Assembly (NCBI GenBank): GCA_964452045.1
Contig: CAYVKM010000140.1
Coordinates: 1-5,892 of the forward strand
DNA from: CAYVKM01 sp964452045
Lineage (GTDB): Bacteria > Calditrichota > Calditrichia > RBG-13-44-9
Direction: 5' to 3'
Length of the DNA: 5,892 nt
The translations under genes and the position numbers were made by a program. Positions 1 to 5,392 of this stretch are shown piece by piece. The stretch's first letter is position 1, and each line of letters starts with the position of its first letter. The notes under the pieces were generated by a model. The model was not told the origin of the DNA. It was given only the letters and a program-made list of their open reading frames with translations, and made no database searches.

Positions 1-1904
1 GTCAGAATTTTTTGATACAATTCTCTTGAAGCAAAAGAAACCATGCCCTCCCTACCTAAATTGGAATGAATCTGGAGTAAATTTTTCTGGAATAAGGCAT
101 TGAGAATTTTTGCTGAATCGTCCACTTTTTGACTGAAAACCCAGTGAACAAAATCTATCGGATAAATCTGACCCGATGGTGCCAGAAGTTCTAAAAGTGC
201 CACATTCTTTTTACCAATTTCTTTTATGGATGTGGAATTTATGTTTTTCCTTTTTTCCTTGGCTAATTGGTTATCCGTGAGACTTTCGTATTTTTTAAGA
301 TCATCGGAGTGAATCCTGCAACGAATCTGCTCTTTAAAAAGATTTTCCAGATCTACAGTCATTTGAATTTCTGGATTATTAGTTCGTACCTTTTTTTGAG
401 TAAAAGCCAAATCGGAACAAAGATAGAACCAGAATACTTTCTCTGCTATCAGCCTTTCCATTAGTAATACAAGAAGGTCTGAATTCTCTGATAACCGGCA
501 CAACAGGTTCAAAAAAATGATGACTGGTCTTTCTTGACTCAAAAAAGCTAGGAGCTGGGCAATAAATTCAACCCAGTTATACATTTTTAGCGGGAGCGGC
601 ATTCGGGCCCAGTTTTTATTTTCAAATTGTACAAGATCGCTAATTTTTTCCGAGGAATAGAGGGTAAAGAATTCAAGAAAGAGTGATTCTTCGGCTAATA
701 GTTTTTTGAATTCCTGGAGCTCGGTTTGATTTGCCTGCTTGATGATGGAATGGGGGAAATCGTAGAGCAAACTGAAGGTATTCTTGGGAAAATAATAAAA
801 TTCCTGAATTGATTCCAGGAATTGTAAATTCTCCAGGTGAAAATAAAATTTAGGCAAGGTACTCTGATTTCGATAAACTGCATAAATAATCTTTTTGGAC
901 TGATCAAGTTTAACCGTATCAACGATAAATTTCTCGAACGCAGGGCATTTATGCTTTTTGTTTTTTTCTATTAACACCTTTATTTCATCTTTGCTTTTAC
1001 TACTTTTATCTCTTTGCTTTTGTAATTCGAGTAATTGTCGCAATCGACCGGCACTATAGCCACGCTGATTTGGCTCTTTATTGAGGATTTGCATAATGAC
1101 CACGGATATTTTCTGATCAATCCCCGGAATTCTTATTCCTATATCCTTTACGATTTTATTCAGGTGAGCATTAATGGTATGGTAGATATTTTTCTGGTAA
1201 AACGGATTCACTCCGGAGACAAGCTGATACCACAGTACACCGAGCGAGTACATATCCGAAGCCTGCCCAACCTTTTTTCCTGTAGCCTGTTCCGGAGAAA
1301 TGTAAGCCGCAGTGCCTATAAAATCACTGGTTCGGGTGATGCTTACCGAGGCGCCCAGCTCCTTCACAATACCCAAATCGGTTATCTTACAACAAAAATC
1401 ATTATTCTCTGTGAGTGATAAAATTTCTTCAAGGGCATAATTCTTTTTAGGATCTTTCAATTCCAATAACAGATTCGAAGGTTTTAGGTCCCGGTGTACC
1501 AGGTGATGCTGATGTAAATATTCCAAACCCTGGCAGATCTGATAAACGATATTTAATATAGCTTTTTCTTTCCGGGGGTAGGGGATATCCTGAAAAAGTC
1601 CCAGAAGATACTCCAGTGAAATGCCAGGAATATACTCTGTTTCAAAAGCCAAAAAGGAATCGTCAATCCAATAGTTCAGTAACTTGACAATATAGGGAGA
1701 ATTCAGTTTCTGAAGAGATCTTATTTCCCGGCGAAAACGCTTGATGATGACCTGGTCAATATCCCGGACAGCCTCGATAATTTTAATGATGGTTTTTTGT
1801 TTTAACTCAGAATTTTCAACCAGGTAAACCAAGCCGAACTGACCAGCACCCAGAAGTTCCCGCTCCGAATAATGAGATAATTTATCTGGCCAGAATGCTC
1901 TCAT
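1..1904 (-). CDS. Hanks-type Ser/Thr protein kinase fused to degenerate AAA/STAND-like region (3' end beyond window)
   Basis: Probable cytoplasmic Ser/Thr protein kinase. The frame is open from ATG at 1904 to the left edge, giving 634 codons without a stop; the C-terminus is missing. Residues 12-292 form a complete kinase domain: glycine loop G19-A-G-Q-F-G24, ATP lysine K41, helix-C glutamate E60, catalytic loop H137-R-D139 with K141 and N144, magnesium-binding D176-L-G178, G197-T, S203-P-E205, D217 and the subdomain XI arginine R281. About 20 extra residues lie between the catalytic loop and DLG. A Lys-rich linker (295-319) follows, with no membrane segment. Residues 320-634 resemble an AAA_16/STAND ATPase plus winged-helix-like region: a hydrophobic strand RPVIIFLNLL (459-468) sits where Walker B is expected, and a helical block spans 566-634. 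Kinases of this layout often continue into TPR repeats. No Shine-Dalgarno precedes the ATG, but an in-frame TAG at 1926-1928 and the short lead to the glycine loop support this start. It lies 53 bp behind the DUF4835 gene. The kinase call is firm; the ATPase resemblance is by eye. Confidence 0.93.
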   Translation of the reverse strand, partial: MRAFWPDKLSHYSERELLGAGQFGLVYLVENSELKQKTIIKIIEAVRDIDQVIIKRFRREIRSLQKLNSPYIVKLLNYWIDDSFLAFETEYIPGISLEYLLGLFQDIPYPRKEKAILNIVYQICQGLEYLHQHHLVHRDLKPSNLLLELKDPKKNYALEEILSLTENNDFCCKITDLGIVKELGASVSITRTSDFIGTAAYISPEQATGKKVGQASDMYSLGVLWYQLVSGVNPFYQKNIYHTINAHLNKIVKDIGIRIPGIDQKISVVIMQILNKEPNQRGYSAGRLRQLLELQKQRDKSSKSKDEIKVLIEKNKKHKCPAFEKFIVDTVKLDQSKKIIYAVYRNQSTLPKFYFHLENLQFLESIQEFYYFPKNTFSLLYDFPHSIIKQANQTELQEFKKLLAEESLFLEFFTLYSSEKISDLVQFENKNWARMPLPLKMYNWVEFIAQLLAFLSQERPVIIFLNLLCRLSENSDLLVLLMERLIAEKVFWFYLCSDLAFTQKKVRTNNPEIQMTVDLENLFKEQIRCRIHSDDLKKYESLTDNQLAKEKRKNINSTSIKEIGKKNVALLELLAPSGQIYPIDFVHWVFSQKVDDSAKILNALFQKNLLQIHSNLGREGMVSFASRELYQKIL

Positions 1905-1932
1905 AAATTTCGCACTGGATATCTGCTAAACT

Positions 1933-1952
1933 TATAATGGAGATGGATTATA
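1933..1952. repeat. AT-rich inverted repeat in the DUF4835-kinase gap
   Basis: TATAAT (1933-1938) and ATTATA (1947-1952) are exact inverted copies around an 8-base centre rich in G and A. The stem is too AT-rich and lacks a T tract, so it is not a convincing terminator. The symmetry is more consistent with a protein-binding site or with overlapping -10 elements. In a sequence this AT-rich, chance is a real possibility. Confidence 0.3.
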
Positions 1953-1976
1953 GTAATTTAAAATGCCGGAACACAA
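1947..1976 (-). promoter_or_regulatory. Candidate internal promoter for the kinase gene
   Basis: Read on the minus strand, a perfect TATAAT (1952-1947) lies 18 bp after TTGTGT (1976-1971), which keeps only the TTG core of a -35 box. Transcription would start near 1940, leaving a leader of about 35 bases before the kinase ATG at 1904. The -35 half overlaps the last codons of the DUF4835 gene. It would let the kinase be expressed apart from the upstream gene. Based on consensus matching only. Confidence 0.3.
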
Positions 1977-2821
1977 TTTTCATAAGTATCCCGGTGACGA
2001 CCATCTATTTCAATCATTTTATCCATATTCTTTCGGTCCAGATCGAAGCGGAATAAAGTACAAATTTCCTGGAAATGGGAATCCAAAAATCTTTTTAGCG
2101 TCTTGCTGTTTGGTCTTTTATTGTAAACCATACCTAATCGTTTCACCACTTCGGCCGAGAACTGTCGGGCATAATTCGGATTGGGTTCTCGCTCAACGAA
2201 GTACAAACCCTCGTAATAATAGAATTTTGCTTCCCTTAATGGGACATGATCGCCGTCGGTGATCTGAATGACATCTTCTAATCTGCCAGTCCAACCGGTT
2301 GAAAAATTGCTCAACTGTCCCTGGTTTGCCAGATCCTGGGCTTTATTATAAAAAGGCGTCCCGGAAAATAATTCATAAGTATCCAGTTCGCCGGCTAAAA
2401 CCATGTAGACATAGAAATCGACTAGATCCAAAAGGGGATCAAATGCGGTACGGTAAGTTTCAAAAGCCTGGCCCAGGAAATAGGGGAATTCACAGGAGGT
2501 GTCATAAAAATTTTCACCGCTAGGAGAGCTAATCAGGAATTGTGCCCGGTAAACCTTCTCAGAACCCCTGGTTGTCACAGTGGTAATGATGAGTTGTATG
2601 TTACTTTTGATGGTGATGTCCTGATTTTGATCGCTCCAGTTTTTCTTATTCAAATAGTCGGTTAATTTTTGTGACAGGTCGGATAAGTCATCCTGATCCC
2701 GTGGTTGAAGCTGGGACATCTGAATTTTGACTTCACACTGAAATCGTTGGGCAAAACTTTTCGTTGCACTGAAAAGCAGAAATATGAATAGAAGCCCACT
2801 TATTATCCGCAAAATTTTCAT
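1958..2821 (-). CDS. Exported DUF4835-family protein (PorD-like, linked to type IX secretion in some annotations)
   Basis: A 287-residue protein with a Sec signal peptide: Lys/Arg near the N-terminus, a hydrophobic core at about 6-18 and a likely signal peptidase I site after S22-F-A24. The mature part therefore acts in the periplasm or at the envelope. It matches my memory of the DUF4835 family in order: a start around F27-QCEV, a region of about 60 residues with the pattern LTDYLNKKNW (53-62), a central DPLLDLVDFYVYMVLAG segment (128-144), F157-YNKAQDLA, a GW motif (176-177), and a C-terminal YNKRPNS motif (233-239) before the last helices. Usual family length is close to 290, so it is full length. 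Some databases label the family PorD of the type IX secretion system; I recall this and cannot check it, and the biochemical role is unknown to me. A GGGAG Shine-Dalgarno (2831-2827) lies 5 bases before the ATG. It precedes the kinase gene on the same strand. Confidence 0.85.
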   Translation of the reverse strand: MKILRIISGLLFIFLLFSATKSFAQRFQCEVKIQMSQLQPRDQDDLSDLSQKLTDYLNKKNWSDQNQDITIKSNIQLIITTVTTRGSEKVYRAQFLISSPSGENFYDTSCEFPYFLGQAFETYRTAFDPLLDLVDFYVYMVLAGELDTYELFSGTPFYNKAQDLANQGQLSNFSTGWTGRLEDVIQITDGDHVPLREAKFYYYEGLYFVEREPNPNYARQFSAEVVKRLGMVYNKRPNSKTLKRFLDSHFQEICTLFRFDLDRKNMDKMIEIDGRHRDTYENCVPAF

Positions 2822-2851
2822 TAAAACTCCCGAGAATATTTAATCAAATTC

Positions 2852-2880
2852 AATTTAATTTACCTCATTCAATATATCAA
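2852..2880 (-). promoter_or_regulatory. Candidate sigma70-type promoter for the DUF4835 gene
   Basis: On the minus strand TTGATA (2880-2875) is followed after 17 bp by TAAATT (2857-2852). The -35 matches consensus at five of six positions and the -10 at four of six. Transcription would begin near 2845, giving a leader of about 24 bases that contains the GGGAG ribosome site. It would drive the DUF4835 gene and, by read-through, the kinase. Not experimentally supported, and the region is AT-rich. Confidence 0.4.
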
Positions 2881-2942
2881 GTTCCAAAGAGATTACCTCT
2901 CCAGGGTATCATCCTTAGTGGGATTGCTCCTTCTAGTAGAAA

Positions 2943-2985
2943 ATTAAATCCGATGCAGGCGAAGATCTATTTATTAAATCTGATG
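2943..2985. repeat. Pair of 13-bp direct repeats 30 bp apart (possible operator)
   Basis: The sequence ATTAAATCYGATG occurs at 2943-2955 (with C) and 2973-2985 (with T), identical at 12 of 13 positions and exactly 30 bp apart, close to three helical turns. The second copy also starts an inverted repeat, ATTAAAT-N7-ATTTAAT, at 2973-2993. The pair lies in the divergent intergenic region, about 50-90 bp upstream of the plus-strand -35 box. The placement fits a regulator acting on either flanking gene. No regulator is identified. Confidence 0.35.
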
Positions 2986-3033
2986 AATTTAATTGAAGAA
3001 TGCCGGTAGACAGTTAAAATAATTAAAATTGCA

Positions 3034-3062
3034 TTGAAAGTGATTGTTCCGTGATTTATATT
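3034..3062 (+). promoter_or_regulatory. Candidate sigma70-type promoter for the GyrI-like gene
   Basis: TTGAAA (3034-3039) and TATATT (3057-3062) are separated by exactly 17 bp, with four of six and five of six matches to the -35 and -10 consensus. Transcription would start around 3069, just before the AGGAG ribosome site at 3076-3080, giving a very short leader of about 20 bases. This is the best-formed promoter in the window. Confidence 0.5.
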
Positions 3063-3075
3063 TCTCCCCCATTTT

Positions 3076-3080
3076 AGGAG
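3076..3080 (+). promoter_or_regulatory. Shine-Dalgarno AGGAG that selects the GTG start at 3088
   Basis: AGGAG ends 7 bases before GTG at 3088 but only 3 bases before the ATG at 3084, which lies in another frame and stops after about 21 codons. The spacing favours the GTG, which opens the frame encoding the signal sequence and the GyrI-like domain. Confidence 0.65.
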
Positions 3081-3087
3081 ATTATGA

Positions 3088-3645
3088 GTGAAGCATCTGA
3101 TTTTATTAATTCTATCCATTGGTTTGGCTCTATCGGTTTTTTTCTGTGAGCGGGGTTTTAAAAATAAAAATGCTGCCGGTTTGAGTGTTGAGGAAAAATT
3201 TGTAGAACCTTTTTATTATGTGGCTAAGATTGTACCACAGACTGCACTGGATAATAATCAGGAAGTTCAAAATTTTCTAGCAGAGCTGGAGAAACACGGA
3301 GTAAAACAGACTGGTCCCCTGATGGTTATTTCTTACGATTTCCCGGATTCGAGTGAAACCGATATCCCATCTTTTGCCTTTGCCGCCAGGGTAATTGATA
3401 GCATGTCGGTAAATGCTCCTCTTATCTGTCAAAAGTGGAAATATGTTAATGTTCTTACCTTTCCGCTCAATGGTCCCAGAAATTCATTCCGCCAAATTTA
3501 TTCTAACCTGAAGAATTATATCCAGAAAAATAATTATTCTCTCTCGGACCCGGCAATGGAGCGTTTAATGGATATTTTCCCCTCACTTGGCCATCCGGCA
3601 GATAGCTTGAGGATGGAAGTGTGGGTACCTTTTCAGAAAAATTAA
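3088..3645 (+). CDS. Exported or membrane-anchored GyrI-like (SOUL/effector-binding fold) small-molecule-binding domain protein
   Basis: A 185-residue protein starting at GTG. Residues 1-20 form a hydrophobic signal or anchor ending in V17-F-F-C20. The cysteine could be lipidated, but VFFC is a poor lipobox, so an uncleaved anchor or signal peptidase I substrate is also possible. Residues 40-183 resemble the GyrI-like/AraC effector-binding fold: an opening EPFYYVAKI strand (40-48), G76-PLMVISYDFPD (77-87), a Gly/Pro turn N128-G-P130 followed by the helix FRQIYSNLKNYIQ (134-146), the family-typical NNYSLSDPAMERLMD (148-162, corresponding to the usual ngY...pa.E.Y.d), and a final strand M176-EVWVPF182. 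Such domains bind small hydrophobic or cationic ligands, and some act as hydrolases. There is no DNA-binding part, so it is not a transcription factor. It is transcribed alone, divergent from the DUF4835 gene and convergent with pepD. The fold assignment is by pattern; ligand and role are unknown. Confidence 0.8.
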   Translation: MKHLILLILSIGLALSVFFCERGFKNKNAAGLSVEEKFVEPFYYVAKIVPQTALDNNQEVQNFLAELEKHGVKQTGPLMVISYDFPDSSETDIPSFAFAARVIDSMSVNAPLICQKWKYVNVLTFPLNGPRNSFRQIYSNLKNYIQKNNYSLSDPAMERLMDIFPSLGHPADSLRMEVWVPFQKN

Positions 3646-3701
3646 TTTTTACTTGGGGATTTACTCTGGTTTAATTTGGGGTAAAGAATTCTTGAATATA
3701 T

Positions 3702-3734
3702 AAAGAAGGGACGAATTTGTTTCGTCCCTTCTTT
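3702..3734. terminator. Bidirectional intrinsic terminator between convergent genes
   Basis: A perfect 14-bp stem pairs 3702-3715 with 3721-3734 around a 5-base TTTGT loop; its core is GAAGGGACGAA. It ends 8 bases past the pepD stop and starts 56 bases past the stop of the plus-strand gene. On each strand the 3' arm is followed by or ends in a T-rich run (TTTCTTAT on plus, TTTATATATT on minus), so it can serve both genes. The U tracts are imperfect, but the stem strength and position are convincing. Confidence 0.85.
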
Positions 3735-3742
3735 CTTATAAG

Positions 3743-5206
3743 CTATGCAGCCACATCCTTAACCAATGCTTCGACAAATTTCCAGAATTTTTCTACGGTT
3801 GATATCTGGACTTTTTCATCCGGAGAATGAGCTCCGACGATGGTGGGTCCAAAAGAGATCATATCCATTCCCGGGAATTTATCACCGATGATACCACATT
3901 CTAAACCGGCATGGATAGCTTTAACTTCCGGTTCCTTCCCGAACAGATTTTTATATACTTTATTTGCCCGTTTAAGTAGCGCTGAATCCGGATTCGGTTG
4001 CCAGGCGGGGTATCCACCTCCACTATGTACTTCTGCACCAGCCTGAAATCCGCATGCCCGAATCATATCGTGAAGTCCGGTAAGGGCAGAACCGACTGAA
4101 CTTCTCTGACTGGTTAAAATACTAATCTTTTTATTCTTCAAACTAACCACTGCCAGATTTGTTGAAGTTTCCACCAGACCTGGAATCGCATGACTCATAC
4201 CCATTACTCCATGAGGAATGACATAGAGAAGATTGAGCAACCGATTATGCAGCTGGGAGGAGAACATTTCAGTGGGAACTTCGAACCCTTTTTCTTCGAC
4301 GATCAGCGTTACTTTGGGATCGACCGATTTGTACTCATTCTTATAAATGGCATCGTATTCTTTGGCGATCTGCTTCAGGTTATTGATTTTGTCCGAGGGC
4401 AGGAATACAATGGCATCCGCTTCACGGGGGATTGCATTATGTTTACTGCCGCCCTCGAAGCTGGCCAGCCGACCGCTTACCTGCGGTAAAGCCTTCCAGA
4501 GAAACCGGGTAAGCAATTTGAGTGCGTTACCTCTTCCTTCGTGAATATTTAATCCGGAGTGTCCACCGGTTAATCCGGTAATTTTAACCATTACTGCTTT
4601 AAAGCCATTCGGTATTTTTTCCAAATCGGTTTTTAAATAGAGTTCACCATCCTGTCCACCGGCACATCCAATATAGAGAGCACCATCTTCTTCGGAATCC
4701 ATGTTGAGCAATATTCTTCCATCCAGCATATCATTGGCAATTTCGGTGGCACCGGTCAGACCGGTTTCTTCATCAATGGTAAATAGGAATTCCATCGGTC
4801 CGTGTTTCATATTTCTATCTTCCATGACTGCCAAAGCAGTCGCGACGCCAATGCCATTATCGGAGCCCAGCGTTGTCCCGTCAGCTTTAATCCAGTCGCC
4901 ATCTCGCACCAGCTTTATCGGATCTTTGGTAAAATCGTGTTCCGTTCCCTTGTTTTTCTCACAAACCATGTCCAAATGGCCCTGAAATACAATGGTCGGT
5001 TTCTTTTCTAAACCTGGAGTTGCCGGTTTTTTAACCACAACATTGCCAACCGCATCCATTTTTGTTTCCAGATTATTTTTTTTGGCAATTTTCAGGACAT
5101 GCTCCCTCACCTTTTCCTCTTCTTTTGAACAGCGTGGAATTTGAGAGATTGCATAGAAATGATCCCACATTGCTTGTGGATGTAAACCTTTAATCGCCTC
5201 TTTCAC
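3743..5206 (-). CDS. pepD: PepD, cytosolic aminoacyl-histidine dipeptidase (Xaa-His dipeptidase, M20 family)
   Basis: Zinc metallopeptidase that hydrolyses dipeptides, notably Xaa-His such as carnosine, in the cytoplasm for amino-acid recovery. At 487 residues it has the usual family length. The M20 catalytic set is complete: H77 and D79 in QGHLDMV, bridging D116 in LGSDNGIG, general base E146 and ligand E147 in IDEETG, D170 in NMDSE, and C-terminal H460 in GAHSPDE. These positions are close to those I recall for Escherichia coli PepD. The lid/dimerisation domain lies at about 205-390 and includes the GGHSG motif (214-218) and GSKHNAIPREA (253-263). The start is GTG at 5206, with AAGGAG 7 bases upstream, and the family pattern begins at once (L8-HPQAMWDHF). 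It has no signal peptide. The stop is 8 bases before a strong hairpin terminator. A 186-bp gap separates it from the upstream deacetylase gene, so it probably has its own promoter, though none stands out. Confidence 0.96.
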   Translation of the reverse strand: MKEAIKGLHPQAMWDHFYAISQIPRCSKEEEKVREHVLKIAKKNNLETKMDAVGNVVVKKPATPGLEKKPTIVFQGHLDMVCEKNKGTEHDFTKDPIKLVRDGDWIKADGTTLGSDNGIGVATALAVMEDRNMKHGPMEFLFTIDEETGLTGATEIANDMLDGRILLNMDSEEDGALYIGCAGGQDGELYLKTDLEKIPNGFKAVMVKITGLTGGHSGLNIHEGRGNALKLLTRFLWKALPQVSGRLASFEGGSKHNAIPREADAIVFLPSDKINNLKQIAKEYDAIYKNEYKSVDPKVTLIVEEKGFEVPTEMFSSQLHNRLLNLLYVIPHGVMGMSHAIPGLVETSTNLAVVSLKNKKISILTSQRSSVGSALTGLHDMIRACGFQAGAEVHSGGGYPAWQPNPDSALLKRANKVYKNLFGKEPEVKAIHAGLECGIIGDKFPGMDMISFGPTIVGAHSPDEKVQISTVEKFWKFVEALVKDVAA

Positions 5207-5213
5207 CTTTCTT

Positions 5214-5219
5214 CTCCTT
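5214..5219 (-). promoter_or_regulatory. Shine-Dalgarno AAGGAG for the GTG start of pepD
   Basis: On the minus strand AAGGAG (5219-5214) is followed by a 7-base spacer and then GTG at 5206. This near-ideal arrangement fixes the pepD start on a GTG; no in-frame ATG is nearby that would keep the conserved N-terminus. Confidence 0.75.
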
Positions 5220-5222
5220 TAT

Positions 5223-5390
5223 TTTATTAGATTTTTATTGCGCTGTTTACCGGTATTAAATTTATCATTCCTGGTTTCCATCCCGTTGAGACATTCTTTC
5301 TTACGCAGAAAAATGTTCTGCAGTTCAATCCTTCAAATCAATTTAATAAATCTAAGATTGTGAATTAAAGCAAGATATTTATTAGATTTT
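5223..5390. repeat. AT-rich repeat copies in the deacetylase-pepD gap
   Basis: TTTATTAGATTTT occurs at 5223-5235 and again at 5378-5390, near the two ends of the 186-bp gap. The core TTAGATTT at 5382-5389 also has an inverted copy, AAATCTAA, at 5348-5355, with a 26-base loop between. The copies could be a binding site or chance similarity in AT-rich DNA. No clear -35/-10 pair for pepD was found in the gap. Confidence 0.25.
5305..5321. repeat. Small hairpin between the deacetylase gene and pepD
   Basis: GCAGAA (5305-5310) and TTCTGC (5316-5321) form a 6-bp stem with a 5-base loop. It lies 72 bases downstream of the deacetylase stop on the minus strand. No T tract follows, so a terminator role is weak; it could be an mRNA processing or attenuation element in a pepD leader, or have no function. 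Confidence 0.25.
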
Positions 5391-5392
5391 AT

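Noticed and set aside
267..464. Plus-strand and alternate minus-strand open frames inside 1-1418 (for example 267-464, 695-922 and 1035-1418)
   Set aside because: They overlap the continuous minus-strand kinase frame, which has a full set of kinase motifs. Their translations are low-complexity and resemble no family.
1963..2523. Plus-strand open frames at 1963-2262 and 2299-2523
   Set aside because: They are antisense shadows of the DUF4835 gene, with no signal of their own and no ribosome sites.
3637..3650. 14-base AT palindrome AAAAATTAATTTTT over the stop of the GyrI-like gene, considered as a terminator
   Set aside because: It has no GC content and no loop. The strong hairpin at 3702-3734 is a far better terminator.
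3840..5011. Plus-strand open frames opposite pepD
   Set aside because: pepD is a clear full-length conserved gene; the opposite-strand frames only reflect its codon pattern.
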